DNA of 64,000 nucleotides from JBBRBB01 sp963830175 (GCA_963830175.1 CAWHKV010000009.1:372001-436000), one strand, 5' to 3'. Positions 19,430 through 28,839 are shown, counted from the first letter of the stretch. Numbers and translations are program-made. The notes: generated by a model not told the origin, from the sequence alone.

Positions 19430-20170
19430 TTATGATTTTCGAATGTGTTCTACTACCAGTGCACCATTTTTATAGGAAGGAAGTACATCAGCAACATCAA
19501 TCGTAACGCAATACTCCAAGTCTTTTTCTAAACCGTAGCAAGCCAGGCGATGCCAGTGGGTAGTTTGCCTGATGAAACTTTTAAGATCGTTTTTGTGCAG
19601 GGTGTACATAGACTCAGCCATCAGGCTGCTATCGCAATGAATGGTAAAATATTCTTTTATTCTTTCTATAACGGCACCTGCAAACAAGGTGTCTTCAAGG
19701 TTAAATTTGTCTTTCCATGCAGAGCAACCGAGCAAAACATTTTTCTTAGATTTTACCAGGTAATCGCAAACAGATGAAAGATTAGGGAATGACCCTGTTA
19801 TCACTTCATCAGCTCCATTATTAAAGGCCATGTGTAACAGCTTTGTTCCATTTGTGGTTGTAAGCACCAGCGTTTTTCCATTAATAAATTCCCGGGTGTA
19901 CTCCGAGGGTGAATTTCCATATTGCAATCCCTCAATCACTTTCCCGTCTCTTTCGCCTGCGGTTACCGCATTTAATTGTTTGCCGATAGCAATACATTCT
20001 GATACGCCATCTACAGGTACCACCTTCCTTGCTCCATTGAATAAAGCCGTTGCTATTGTTGAGGTTGCGCGAAAAACATCAATGATTACCACTATGCTTC
20101 CGGAGGCATTATAAAGGTCAAGTAACCTTGGAGAAAGCAGCGTATTCAGTGTCGGTTTGTTCATGTACAA
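19430..20170 (-). CDS. comB: 2-phosphosulfolactate phosphatase (ComB-like)
   Basis: 246 residues (or 244 from a second ATG at 20164). Family motifs are VVIIDVFRATSTIATAL near residue 26-42, VTAGERDGKVIEGLQYGNSPSEY near 70-90 (GERxGxxxxGxxxGNSP) and LTTTNGTKLL near 103-112. ComB hydrolyses 2-phosphosulfolactate in coenzyme M synthesis. In bacteria without coenzyme M the enzyme may make sulfolactate or act on another phosphate ester, so the substrate is uncertain. A -7-like TATCTTTCG is at 20184-20192. It is a single gene between a small membrane protein and the infB terminator. Confidence 0.9.
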   Translation of the reverse strand: MYMNKPTLNTLLSPRLLDLYNASGSIVVIIDVFRATSTIATALFNGARKVVPVDGVSECIAIGKQLNAVTAGERDGKVIEGLQYGNSPSEYTREFINGKTLVLTTTNGTKLLHMAFNNGADEVITGSFPNLSSVCDYLVKSKKNVLLGCSAWKDKFNLEDTLFAGAVIERIKEYFTIHCDSSLMAESMYTLHKNDLKSFIRQTTHWHRLACYGLEKDLEYCVTIDVADVLPSYKNGALVVEHIRKS

Positions 20171-20220
20171 TTCCAGATAAGGGCGAAAGATAATGCCTAA
20201 TCATATACTTTAAAAAGGAA

Positions 20221-20257
20221 GGGTAAAAAAACAATAATGCCACCCATGGGTGGCATT
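20221..20257 (-). terminator. intrinsic terminator of the rimP-nusA-infB operon
   Basis: A perfect 22-base palindrome (20236-20257, arms beginning AATGCCACCC) lies 25 bases past the infB stop. On the minus strand it is followed by TTGTTTTTTTACCC, an ideal U tract. Confidence 0.85.
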
Positions 20258-20281
20258 GATTAATATATAAAAAATTCTGGT

Positions 20282-23230
20282 TTACAGTGTACGCTTAATT
20301 TCTTCTTCTTCGTATGCTTCTATAATATCTCCTGTTTTAATATCGCTGTAGTTACGAATAGTAATACCACATTCCATGCCTGCAGATACTTCTTTCACAT
20401 CATCTTTATAACGTTTAAGAGATCCCAGTTCAGCGTTGTTTCCTTCACCCTTCGGAAATTCAACGATACCATCGCGTATAATTCTAATCTTATGGTTACG
20501 GAATATTTTCCCTTCTAATACATAACAACCGGCAACTGTAGCTTTATCGAATTTATATACTTCCCGCACCTCTACATTTGCCATAATCTTTTCTTCGATC
20601 TTTGGTTCAAGCATACCTTCCATCGCGCTCTTAACTTCTTCGATGGCGTTATATATGATGGAGTATAATTTAATTTGAACCCCTTCATTTTCTGCCAGCC
20701 TGTTAGCCTGCGCAGACGGACGAACATTAAAACCAACAATGATGGCATCTGATGCAGTGGCCAGCAATACATCACTTTCTGATATTTGGCCTACCGCTTT
20801 ATGCACAACACTTACTACTATCTCTGGTGTAGATAATTTCTGCAATGAATCGCTAAGCGCTTCAACCGATCCATCAACATCACCTTTAAGAATTAATTTC
20901 AATTCTTTAAAGTTGCCCAAGGCAAGGCGACGACCAATTTCATCGAGTGTAATATGTTTACGAGCTCTTAGTCCCTGTTCGCGCAGTATCTGTGCTCTTT
21001 TGGTAGCAACATCTTTTGCTTCAGACTCGTCTTCATACACCCTGAACTTTTCACCTGGTTGCGGTGCACCATTTAACCCGAGTATTTGAACGGGGGTAGA
21101 TGGTGGCGCTTCGTTGGTGCGTTGATTTCTTTCGTTAAACATCGCCTTGATTCTGCCATAGTGCTGTCCCGAAACCAACAGGTCACCCTGTTTCAGTGAT
21201 CCGTTTTGTACCAGTACAGTGGCAAGATATCCGCGACCTTTATCCAGTAAGGCTTCGATAATAGTTCCTGAAGCTTCCCGTTCCGGGTTGGCCTTCAGTT
21301 CAAGAAGGTCTGCCTCAAGCAATATTTTTTCAAGCAACAATTCTACATTCAATCCCTGCTTTGCTGAAATTTCCTGGCTCTGATATTTACCACCCCATGA
21401 TTCTACCAGCAGGTTCATTTGGGATAGCTGCTCATAGATTTTGGTACTGTTTGCACCATCTTTATCAATCTTGTTTATAGCAAAAATCATTGGAACACCG
21501 GCGGCCTGCGCATGGCTGATTGCCTCCCTGGTTTGTGGCATTACAGCATCGTCTGCTGCAATTACTATTACAGCAATATCAGTAACCTTTGCACCCCTTG
21601 CACGCATGGCGGTAAACGCTTCGTGACCCGGAGTATCTAGGAAAGTAATACGCCGCCCGGTTGGCAAAGCAACTTCGTAAGCGCCAATATGCTGGGTTAT
21701 ACCACCTGCTTCACCTGCAACCACACTGGCACTGCGGATGTAGTCAAGTAAAGATGTTTTACCATGATCTACGTGACCCATAATGGTAACGATAGGTGCC
21801 CTGTCTACCAGGTCTTCAGGAGAATCAATATCTTCCTCCTCCATTTCCTCGTCAATATCATCCACCCCCATAAATTCTACTTCAAAACCAAATTCACCCG
21901 CAACAAGTTCTATTACCTCAGCATCTAAACGCTGATTAATAGACACCATAATTCCTAAGCCCATACATTTACCGATTACCTCGGCAAAGCTCACATCCAT
22001 TAAATTAGCAAGTTCGCTAACGGTAACAAATTCAGTAACCTGCAATTTGTTATCTTCTATTTCGCCGGGCGCATCAGATGTGCCCTGTCTTTTTTCCCTG
22101 CGGTATTTAGCTTTTAAACTTTTGCCTCTGCCAGATGAACCGGCAAGTTTTGCCTGTGTTTCCCTGATCTTTTCCTGTATTTCTTTCTGGTCAATTTCTT
22201 TATCTGTACCAGGTCCTCTCCTGTCATTACGACCCGGGGGTTTACCCCTGCCGCCGGGACCACCTGCGGGACGCTGAAAACGACCCGGACCTCCACCGCT
22301 TCTTCCGTCGGATGGACCGCCACCACCGGGACCACGATTAAAACCACCGCCACCTGCACCGCCGCCATCGGGGCGGGTATCCGTTCTTTGAACAGTTTTC
22401 GGTTCAATTGGTATACGCTTTCTTTTGCGCTTTTCATCTTTACTGGCAGGCTTTGGCCGGGTATCGCTGTCTACCGGAAGGTCAATTTTGCGAATGATCT
22501 TGAGCCCTTCGATTTTATCTGCCTTAATATTTTCTATTATCGGACCAACCGCTTCCTGGGTCCGTTGCATAGCTTCAACCGGGGCAGGTATTTCTTCTTT
22601 AATTTCCGGCGTTTCTGCTACAACAGGTATATCGGGTATAGAAGTCGGCTCATCAGCTACAGGTTCTTTTGGTTTAGGAGCTTTTGCTCCTTCACTCTTT
22701 TTTGGCCGCGTTGATGATTCTATGGTGCTTAAATCTATCTTATTCAACACTTTTGGTGTTTCGATTTGGGGCGCCTCAATTTTTGTTACTTCAGATTCTT
22801 TAACCGGTTCTGCCTCTACTTTTGCAGGTTCCGGAGCAGGCGCTTCAACCACAGCAGGCTCTTCTACTTTAGCTTCAACTTCAGGTTTTGGAGGTTCCGG
22901 CGCAGGAGCAGGAGCCGGAGCGGATGGTTTAATTTCTTCCTTATCTTTTTTAAAGGTTATTTCTTCTTCATCTTTTTTCTTGCGCTCACTTTGCACACTT
23001 TTTGGAATTTCGATTTGATCGGCCTTGGTTTTGGCTACTTTATCACTTTGAAATTCTTGCTGCAATGCCCGGTACATATCTTCAGATAGCTTTGCGGTAG
23101 GCTTAAGGTCGTCCCTGTTAAAGCCTTTGCCATGTAAAAATTCCACAAGGGTTTCTTGGCCAATGTTGAATTCTTTGGCAGCGGCGAACAGTCTTGGAAG
23201 TTTAATATCAGGCGATTTTAAATCAGGCAT
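20282..23230 (-). CDS. infB: translation initiation factor IF-2
   Basis: 982 residues. The N-terminal IF-2N motif is at about 10-55. A long Glu/Pro/Ala/Lys-rich linker (60-280) follows, then a Gly/Arg-rich stretch (about 290-340), then the second IF-2N-like segment and the GTPase core with GHVDHGKTSLLD near residue 485, DTPGHEAF and NKID. Domains II-IV follow to the end. IF-2 places initiator tRNA on the 30S subunit and promotes subunit joining. It is the last gene of rimP-nusA-infB, 108 bases after nusA, with a strong terminator downstream. The long disordered linker is usual in Bacteroidota. Confidence 0.98.
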   Translation of the reverse strand: MPDLKSPDIKLPRLFAAAKEFNIGQETLVEFLHGKGFNRDDLKPTAKLSEDMYRALQQEFQSDKVAKTKADQIEIPKSVQSERKKKDEEEITFKKDKEEIKPSAPAPAPAPEPPKPEVEAKVEEPAVVEAPAPEPAKVEAEPVKESEVTKIEAPQIETPKVLNKIDLSTIESSTRPKKSEGAKAPKPKEPVADEPTSIPDIPVVAETPEIKEEIPAPVEAMQRTQEAVGPIIENIKADKIEGLKIIRKIDLPVDSDTRPKPASKDEKRKRKRIPIEPKTVQRTDTRPDGGGAGGGGFNRGPGGGGPSDGRSGGGPGRFQRPAGGPGGRGKPPGRNDRRGPGTDKEIDQKEIQEKIRETQAKLAGSSGRGKSLKAKYRREKRQGTSDAPGEIEDNKLQVTEFVTVSELANLMDVSFAEVIGKCMGLGIMVSINQRLDAEVIELVAGEFGFEVEFMGVDDIDEEMEEEDIDSPEDLVDRAPIVTIMGHVDHGKTSLLDYIRSASVVAGEAGGITQHIGAYEVALPTGRRITFLDTPGHEAFTAMRARGAKVTDIAVIVIAADDAVMPQTREAISHAQAAGVPMIFAINKIDKDGANSTKIYEQLSQMNLLVESWGGKYQSQEISAKQGLNVELLLEKILLEADLLELKANPEREASGTIIEALLDKGRGYLATVLVQNGSLKQGDLLVSGQHYGRIKAMFNERNQRTNEAPPSTPVQILGLNGAPQPGEKFRVYEDESEAKDVATKRAQILREQGLRARKHITLDEIGRRLALGNFKELKLILKGDVDGSVEALSDSLQKLSTPEIVVSVVHKAVGQISESDVLLATASDAIIVGFNVRPSAQANRLAENEGVQIKLYSIIYNAIEEVKSAMEGMLEPKIEEKIMANVEVREVYKFDKATVAGCYVLEGKIFRNHKIRIIRDGIVEFPKGEGNNAELGSLKRYKDDVKEVSAGMECGITIRNYSDIKTGDIIEAYEEEEIKRTL

Positions 23231-23338
23231 TCAGTACTTTTTATTTAAGCCTGCAGGGTTTTTTGCCCTGCGTTTAAATTGCCGGCTTACTGGCAATTTT
23301 ATTAAAACTGGCAGCTAAGGTACATTAGCTGCGGAAAT

Positions 23339-24595
23339 TTATTCTTTTTCGAATTCTTCTTTTAATATTCTTCTTACGTCTTCAATGGTTTGTTTTTCGA
23401 GATCGGTTCTGCGTTCAAGCTCATCCGGGGAGAGATTTAATACGCTTCTGCCGGTGTCGCAACCAACACGTTTTAGCTCATCAATTATCCAAACTTCAAT
23501 TTCATCCGCAAATTCATCCAGGTCAATATCAAACTCTTCTGCCTCGCCTTCGGTATCCCTGTAAACGTCTAATTCGAACCCGGTAAGTTCGCATGCTAAT
23601 TTAATATTTACACCCCGACGACCAATTGCCAGCGATACCTGGTCTGCCTTTAGAAAAACCTCTGCGTGCTTTTTGTCGTTATCAATATTCATGTAACTAA
23701 TTCTGGCAGGCGTTAATGACCGTTGAATGAGCAGTTGAATATTATTAGTATAATTGATTACATCAATATTTTCGTTCTTTAGTTCCCTAACTATACCGTG
23801 AATACGGCTGCCTTTCATACCTACGCATGCTCCTACAGGATCTATACGGTCGTCGAAACTTTCTACTGCTACTTTAGCTCTTTCTCCCGGTTCGCGAACG
23901 ATCTTCTTAATACTAATCAGGCCATCAAATATTTCAGGCACTTCTATTTCCAACAACTTTGCCAGAAATTCAGGGCTTGTTCTGCTAAGTATAATAACGG
24001 GTGAATTATTCTTCATATCCACCTTTTTAATTACTGCGCGAATGGTTTCTCCTTTTTTAAAGTAATCCTGAGGTATTTGTTCACTTTTTGGTAAAATGAG
24101 TTCATTGCTTTCTTCATCCATTAACAGCACCTCTTTTTTCCATACCTGGTATACTTCTGCTGTAATAATATCATTAACCCTGTCGCCATATTTTTTAATT
24201 AGCACATTCTTTTTTAAGTCGCTGATACGGCTTGCAAGGGTTTGTTTGGCGGCTAATATGGCCCGGCGACCAAAGTCGAGTATATCAACTTCTTCGTAAA
24301 GCTCTTCCCCAACTTCAAAATCCTGCTGTACTTTAACGGCATCTTTATATTCTACTTCGGTAAGGGGATCCTGTACTTCTCCATCTTCAACTATCATCCG
24401 GCGGCGAATGATCTCAAGGTCACCTTTTTCGGCATTAACGATAACGTCAAAATTTTCGTCGGTTCCAAATTTTTTGCGGAGAAGGGTTTTAAAAACGTCT
24501 TCAACCACCTTCATCATTGTTGGACGATCGATGCTTTCGGCATCTTTAAAATCGTCGAAGGCATCTTTTAAGTTAATACTAGACATAATTTGCAA
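23339..24595 (-). CDS. nusA: transcription termination/antitermination factor NusA
   Basis: 418 residues. The N-terminal RNA-polymerase-binding domain (about 1-125) is followed by an S1 domain (about 135-205) and two KH domains (about 210-345; the GACVGMKGSRIHGIVREL loop and the AIGRRGVNIKLA motif are clear). The short C-terminus lacks the acidic repeats of E. coli NusA, as in most Bacteroidota. It sits between rimP and infB in the conserved operon. NusA modulates pausing and termination and often regulates its own operon, which is relevant to the hairpin in the rimP leader. Confidence 0.98.
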   Translation of the reverse strand: MQIMSSINLKDAFDDFKDAESIDRPTMMKVVEDVFKTLLRKKFGTDENFDVIVNAEKGDLEIIRRRMIVEDGEVQDPLTEVEYKDAVKVQQDFEVGEELYEEVDILDFGRRAILAAKQTLASRISDLKKNVLIKKYGDRVNDIITAEVYQVWKKEVLLMDEESNELILPKSEQIPQDYFKKGETIRAVIKKVDMKNNSPVIILSRTSPEFLAKLLEIEVPEIFDGLISIKKIVREPGERAKVAVESFDDRIDPVGACVGMKGSRIHGIVRELKNENIDVINYTNNIQLLIQRSLTPARISYMNIDNDKKHAEVFLKADQVSLAIGRRGVNIKLACELTGFELDVYRDTEGEAEEFDIDLDEFADEIEVWIIDELKRVGCDTGRSVLNLSPDELERRTDLEKQTIEDVRRILKEEFEKE

Positions 24596-24624
24596 AAATT
24601 TTAAACGGGTATTGCCCGGAAAAA

Positions 24625-25095
24625 TCAGAATTTAATTTGAACCGTTGTTGATTTTATATTATTGAATGGAATAACAAATTGTTGCGTTACAGCCTTTTTG
24701 CCTTTACCTGAGGTTTCTTCAAGTATAATATCGCTTTCTGTTGCCTGTAATAGTGTACCTATCTTTTTTTCGCCTTCATTAAAAACCACTTCTACCGTTC
24801 TTCCGATGTTTTTTGTATACTGCCTGTTAAGTTTTAAAGGCTCACTAACCCCAGGTGAAGAAACTTCTAAAGAAAAATCGCCTTCTGCAAACATTTGTTT
24901 TTCTTCAATGGCTTTGTATAGCTGGCGGTTAAACTTTACACACTGCTCAATTGAAATGCCTTTATCGCCATCCAAAAACACCTTTATATTATTGCCGGGC
25001 TTAACCTTCACATTTACCAGGAAATAGTCAGGAAAGGATGAAAGAAGTTCGTTCATCATGCCTTCTACCTGTATTGCTGCGTTTTCTGTTGCCAT
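24625..25095 (-). CDS. rimP: ribosome maturation factor RimP
   Basis: 156 residues from the ATG at 25095. A longer open frame reaches 25152, but those codons run through the promoter -7 box and a leader hairpin and do not resemble RimP, so the shorter start is preferred. RimP features are DGDKGISIEQCVKFNRQL, then DFSLEVSSPGVSEPLKLNRQY (the conserved SPG-PL segment), and an SH3-like C-terminal domain. It assists 30S subunit maturation and is the first gene of rimP-nusA-infB. Confidence 0.95.
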   Translation of the reverse strand: MATENAAIQVEGMMNELLSSFPDYFLVNVKVKPGNNIKVFLDGDKGISIEQCVKFNRQLYKAIEEKQMFAEGDFSLEVSSPGVSEPLKLNRQYTKNIGRTVEVVFNEGEKKIGTLLQATESDIILEETSGKGKKAVTQQFVIPFNNIKSTTVQIKF

Positions 25096-25099
25096 ATGT

Positions 25100-25131
25100 A
25101 AAAAGGAGAAGGGAACGTGTCCGTTCCCTTC
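25100..25131 (-). promoter_or_regulatory. terminator-like hairpin in the rimP-nusA-infB leader (candidate attenuator)
   Basis: On the minus strand GAAGGGAACG and CGTTCCCTTC pair perfectly over 10 bp with a four-base loop (25108-25131). They are followed by CC and five T residues, ending five bases before the rimP ATG. This is the layout of an intrinsic terminator but lies between promoter and first gene, so it may act as an attenuator. The structure is seen; the regulation is inferred. Confidence 0.6.
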
Positions 25132-25149
25132 TAGTAATCTTGTCCGGTG

Positions 25150-25182
25150 CAAATGTACTATTTTGGACGTATATCACCCAAA
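25150..25182 (-). promoter_or_regulatory. promoter of rimP-nusA-infB
   Basis: On the minus strand TTTG (25179-25182) and TACATTTG (25150-25157) are exact matches to the Bacteroidota -33 and -7 elements, separated by 21 bases. The transcript would start near 25143, giving a leader of about 48 bases that carries the hairpin at 25108-25131. Confidence 0.8.
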
Positions 25183-25214
25183 TTCCCATGAACCATTTGT
25201 AATTTATTATGATA

Positions 25215-25241
25215 TTGGCTTTAAAAACCGTTATACCTTTG
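25215..25241 (+). promoter_or_regulatory. promoter of the DUF4834 gene
   Basis: TTG (25215-25217) and TACCTTTG (25234-25241) fit the Bacteroidota consensus with a 16-base spacer. The -7 box ends four bases before the ATG at 25246, so the message would be leaderless or nearly so. Confidence 0.6.
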
Positions 25242-25245
25242 CTTT

Positions 25246-25470
25246 ATGCTTAAGTTTATTATTTTTCTTGTTGTTATTTACTTGTTTGTAAAACTGCTTT
25301 TCAATTTTATTTTACCCATAACCCGGGCTACAGCAGAAGTGAAAAGTAAAATTAAAGCCATGCAGGATGAAGAATTAAATAGGCAGGGTCCAGGTGTTCG
25401 CGAAACTCAACAAACAGTTACACCCAAAACAAAAGAGGCTGATTATATTGATTTTGAGGAAGTGAAATAA
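25246..25470 (+). CDS. DUF4834 family small membrane protein
   Basis: 74 residues. One N-terminal membrane helix (about 3-24) is followed by a charged soluble tail. The pattern LFNFILPITRATAEVKSKI and a C-terminal DYIDFEEVK end are typical of DUF4834, a Bacteroidota-specific family of unknown function. The stop is one base from the stop of the convergent HAD phosphatase gene. Confidence 0.85.
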   Translation: MLKFIIFLVVIYLFVKLLFNFILPITRATAEVKSKIKAMQDEELNRQGPGVRETQQTVTPKTKEADYIDFEEVK

Positions 25471-25471
25471 A

Positions 25472-26110
25472 CTAACCTACCCTGAATTTTAAAGTTTCCG
25501 GATCTAAATCACCCAACTTCATCGGTGGTTTTAGATGAATGGTTTGCCATCCTGCTGCAGCAGCACCTTCTATGTTTTTGTAGGTGTCATCTATTAACAT
25601 CGTTTCCTCAGGCAAAAGATTCTCCTTTTCTATAATTGCATCAAAAGCGATCTTATCTGGTTTGCGATAACCAAGCTCATGCGAGTAATATGCCTTTTTA
25701 AACAATTGGTTAAAGGTTTTTTCACCTTTTAATTTTTCATACATCTTCTCAAAGGCGGTAAGATGAATAATATTTGTATTGGAAAACAAATACAGGTTAA
25801 ACTTGTGGGCATTTTGCTTAATCCAATCCAGGCTTTCTTCTGAGTATTCTATAAGTAACGCATTCCAGGCACTTTGAATGTCTTGATCGGTTAAATCTAT
25901 ACCAGCCAATTCCCTGAGTTGCGCGTAAAATTCATGCTCTGTTATTTTACCTGTTTCCAGCATTTCAAACAAAGGAGATGCGTGAGACTGGCCATATAAA
26001 TTTTCAAAATTCTTTACGCCCAGTGTAATAAAGGCATCTGCCGCTTTTCTAAAATCAATGTTTAGAATAACCCCTCCAAAATCAAGAAAAAGATTTTTTA
26101 CAGCTGGCAT
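25472..26110 (-). CDS. HAD superfamily hydrolase, subfamily IA
   Basis: 212 residues with all HAD motifs. Motif I is LFLDFGGVI (catalytic Asp10), motif II is LFSNTN near residue 110, the Lys of motif III is in GYRKPD near 147, and motif IV is MLIDDTYKN near 170. Residues 15-85 form the helical cap of subfamily IA. It is probably a small-molecule phosphatase or haloacid dehalogenase-like enzyme of unknown substrate. It starts five bases after mreD and is likely the last gene of mreBCD-HAD. Confidence 0.93.
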   Translation of the reverse strand: MPAVKNLFLDFGGVILNIDFRKAADAFITLGVKNFENLYGQSHASPLFEMLETGKITEHEFYAQLRELAGIDLTDQDIQSAWNALLIEYSEESLDWIKQNAHKFNLYLFSNTNIIHLTAFEKMYEKLKGEKTFNQLFKKAYYSHELGYRKPDKIAFDAIIEKENLLPEETMLIDDTYKNIEGAAAAGWQTIHLKPPMKLGDLDPETLKFRVG

Positions 26111-26115
26111 AAGTT

Positions 26116-26649
26116 CTAAGCGGTGTTGGTTCTGTATTTAGGATTACGGTTAAACAAAAGTTCAGTAATGAAAATAAGAAGCAAACTTACAGCTGTGGTG
26201 GCAGTAACTTTTCCTATAAAAAACCAGAAATCTCCAAACTGAATCCATTCAATTAATACAAGTAATGTATGATGAAGAAATGTTAGAATTAGTAAGTAAA
26301 CGCTGTAAGGTGCGGCACCAAGGCTTTTAACCGATGGTTCAAGATAACTGAAATCATTGGTTTCTTTAGGAAGCAAAACCGCCAGCAGAAAAGGTCTGAA
26401 ATATGCAATAAGCACACAAGGTGCTGCGTGCAGCCCGGGAGTGCCGCTGAAATAATCCATTGTTAATCCAAAAATAAAAGCCACTAGCATTAGGGCACTC
26501 CGATGCATTTTGAAGGGAAGCCAAAGTATAAAAAGAAAATAAAGTGAAGGCTTTGCAAGCTGATGGACAGAAGGTATTTTATCCAGCACATAAGCCTGTA
26601 AAAAAATAAACACCACAAAACGGATAATATTTTTTAGTAAAGTGGTCAT
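26116..26649 (-). CDS. mreD: rod shape-determining protein MreD
   Basis: 177 residues with about five membrane helices and little soluble sequence. The start overlaps the end of mreC by four bases, as usual for this pair. MreD is an inner-membrane partner of MreC and MreB in the elongasome that guides cell-wall synthesis. The call rests on membrane topology, length and position; sequence conservation in this family is low. Confidence 0.9.
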   Translation of the reverse strand: MTTLLKNIIRFVVFIFLQAYVLDKIPSVHQLAKPSLYFLFILWLPFKMHRSALMLVAFIFGLTMDYFSGTPGLHAAPCVLIAYFRPFLLAVLLPKETNDFSYLEPSVKSLGAAPYSVYLLILTFLHHTLLVLIEWIQFGDFWFFIGKVTATTAVSLLLIFITELLFNRNPKYRTNTA

Positions 26650-27497
26650 TGATTTTTAGGCGTTTTTGCTTCAATCGATTTTTGTTCGGTCCATAATTCG
26701 TTTTTTACCAGGTAGGCATATTGAAGCGTATAAAAGTTGGTGCTTGTTTTAACCCTGATTGTAAAAAAGTTGCTGGATGCTTCTGCTGATATTTGGTCTA
26801 CCCTACCTATCATTAATCCGGGGGGAAAATTTCCTGAAAGATTACTTGTTAAAACCGAATCGCCTTTTTTTACAGAAACGCTTTTAGGAATACCATGTAA
26901 GGTTACATACTGCGAGCTTTTGCCATCCCATTCTACCAATCCCGTATAATAATTATTGTTAAGCATGGCGCTCACTTTATTAAACCTGTTTATAAGGCTC
27001 ATTACGCGGCAATAATTTTCACTCACCAATATCACCGTACCAACAATTCCATCCGGGCCAATTACGCCCATGTCTTTTTCAACACCCTGCTTGCTTCCGC
27101 GGTATAAGGTTATGTAGTTGTTTTGTTCATTAACGGAATTGTTAACGACTTTTGCGGGGAAAAATGTGAATTTCCGAATTCTTCCAATGGAATCCTTAAG
27201 AAGAGAATCGATTTTAGTTACTGCGGTTGTATCGGGTAATGCGTAGCTTTCTTTTAAGGTTTTGTATAACCGGGCATTCTCCTCAGCCAGTTCTTTATTT
27301 GTTTCTTTAAGCCTGAAATAATATTCTATACCATTATATTGCTTATTAATGAAACCCGTAATCTCGTTGGCTTCTGATGCAAAAACAGATTCGTAAGTTT
27401 TATTAAAATTAACCAGAATGCCTATAGAAACACCCAGTAAAATGAGAAATAAAAACAGGTTAAAAAAATGCCGTATAAAAAGAAAAATATTTCTCAT
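26646..27497 (-). CDS. mreC: rod shape-determining protein MreC
   Basis: 283 residues. One membrane helix (about 12-30) is followed by a coiled coil (about 55-95) and then the two beta-barrel domains. The conserved VIGPDGIVGTVILVSENYCRV and GLVEWDGKSSQYVTL segments and the late FPPGLMIGRV motif are typical. It is periplasmic and bridges MreB/MreD to penicillin-binding proteins. It overlaps mreD by four bases and follows mreB by 85. Confidence 0.95.
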   Translation of the reverse strand: MRNIFLFIRHFFNLFLFLILLGVSIGILVNFNKTYESVFASEANEITGFINKQYNGIEYYFRLKETNKELAEENARLYKTLKESYALPDTTAVTKIDSLLKDSIGRIRKFTFFPAKVVNNSVNEQNNYITLYRGSKQGVEKDMGVIGPDGIVGTVILVSENYCRVMSLINRFNKVSAMLNNNYYTGLVEWDGKSSQYVTLHGIPKSVSVKKGDSVLTSNLSGNFPPGLMIGRVDQISAEASSNFFTIRVKTSTNFYTLQYAYLVKNELWTEQKSIEAKTPKNQ

Positions 27498-27582
27498 GAA
27501 TAAGAAAGGGTCAATTGCGCATGACCAAAAAATTTAAAGTAAGACCAGCCTGCTTACCACCTGTTTATCTTAAAACAAAATT

Positions 27583-28608
27583 TTATTTCATTACAAACGG
27601 GTAACGCTGATAATTTTTAAGTGCCTGCCCTGTGCCGCGTACGACGCTTTTTAACGGATCGTCAGCAATATGTACAGGTAATTTTATTTTTTGACTAAGC
27701 CTTTTATCCAAACCCCGAAGAAGTGCGCCGCCACCTGTTAAATAAAGACCCCTTCTGTAAATATCGGCAGCAAGTTCGGGGGGAGTGGTTTCCAACGCTT
27801 TTAAAACAGCTTCTTCTATTTTAAAAATTGATTTATCTAAAGCTTCAGCTATTTCCTGGTAACTTACCAAAACCTGCTTAGGAATACCTGTAACTAAGTC
27901 CCGTCCGTTTACAGGAATTTCATCTGGTGGGTTATCCAGATCTTTCATAGCCGCGCCAACCTGAATTTTAATTTGTTCTGCCGTTCTCTCACCAATCAAC
28001 AAACTGTGGTAGCGGCGTAATGCTTCCTGTATATCGGCAGTAAATTCATCTCCCGCAATTCGTATACTTTGGTCGCAAACAATACCCGCAAGTGCAATAA
28101 CTGTAATACCGGTAGTACCACCTCCAATATCAATGATCATGTTACCTACAGGTTCTTCCACATCAATACCAATACCCAGCGCCGCAGCCATGGGTTCGTG
28201 CAACAGGTAAACTTCTTTTGCCCCAGCCTGCTCTGCACTGTCTCTCACTGCCCGTTTCTCTACTTCGGTAATGCTGGAGGGTATACATATCATCATTCGC
28301 CAGCTGGGTGGAAATAAGGGTTTTTTAGTATGAATCATTTTGATCATCTCCCTTATCATTAACTCTGCAGCATTAAAATCTGCGATAACCCCATCTTTTA
28401 ATGGTCTTACAGTTCTAATACTTTCGTGGGTTTTTTCGTGCATCATCAAAGCTCTCTTGCCCACTGCAAGCACTTCTTTAGGATTGTTCCTGTTAAGCGC
28501 TACAATGCTGGGTTCATCTACAACAACAGTGTCGTTATGAATAATCAGCGTGTTGGCGGTACCTAGGTCAATCGCTATCTCCTGAGTAAAAAAATTGAAA
28601 AGTCCCAT
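27583..28608 (-). CDS. mreB: rod shape-determining actin homologue MreB
   Basis: 341 residues of actin fold. Phosphate 1 is DLGTANTLI near residues 14-22, phosphate 2 is DIGGGTTGITVIAL near 165-178, and the adenosine motif is in YLTGGGALLRGL near 293-304. MreB polymerises under the inner membrane and directs rod-shaped growth. It is the first gene of mreBCD with a good promoter at 28647-28678. Confidence 0.98.
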   Translation of the reverse strand: MGLFNFFTQEIAIDLGTANTLIIHNDTVVVDEPSIVALNRNNPKEVLAVGKRALMMHEKTHESIRTVRPLKDGVIADFNAAELMIREMIKMIHTKKPLFPPSWRMMICIPSSITEVEKRAVRDSAEQAGAKEVYLLHEPMAAALGIGIDVEEPVGNMIIDIGGGTTGITVIALAGIVCDQSIRIAGDEFTADIQEALRRYHSLLIGERTAEQIKIQVGAAMKDLDNPPDEIPVNGRDLVTGIPKQVLVSYQEIAEALDKSIFKIEEAVLKALETTPPELAADIYRRGLYLTGGGALLRGLDKRLSQKIKLPVHIADDPLKSVVRGTGQALKNYQRYPFVMK

Positions 28609-28646
28609 TAAATATTGGTAGGAATTCTAAACGTTATTGAATGGCG

Positions 28647-28678
28647 CAAAGTTGTAAGAAATAATCTGAATTAACAAA
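28647..28678 (-). promoter_or_regulatory. promoter of mreBCD
   Basis: On the minus strand TTTG (28675-28678) and CAACTTTG (28647-28654, one mismatch to TAnnTTTG) are 20 bases apart, with 38 bases to the mreB ATG. Confidence 0.55.
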
Positions 28679-28839
28679 GCTGAATATATTGTGTGCGCTG
28701 CTTTTGCTTCAATATTCACAGCATACCTCTATTTGTGCATAAAAATTATTTAAAAGCGTTAAATCTTTATCATTAAAACCCTAGAACCATGCCCTCAATT
28801 CTATTTTATTAAGTCAATATCATATTTTTACCTCTCTGT

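Noticed and set aside
22425..23018. A 197-residue plus-strand open frame rich in Ser, Gly and Ala
   Set aside because: It is the shadow of the biased Pro/Glu/Ala/Lys linker of IF-2 on the other strand.
25096..25152. A longer RimP with 19 extra N-terminal residues
   Set aside because: The extra codons run through the leader hairpin and into the -7 promoter box TACATTTG, and they do not resemble RimP; the ATG at 25095 fits the family.
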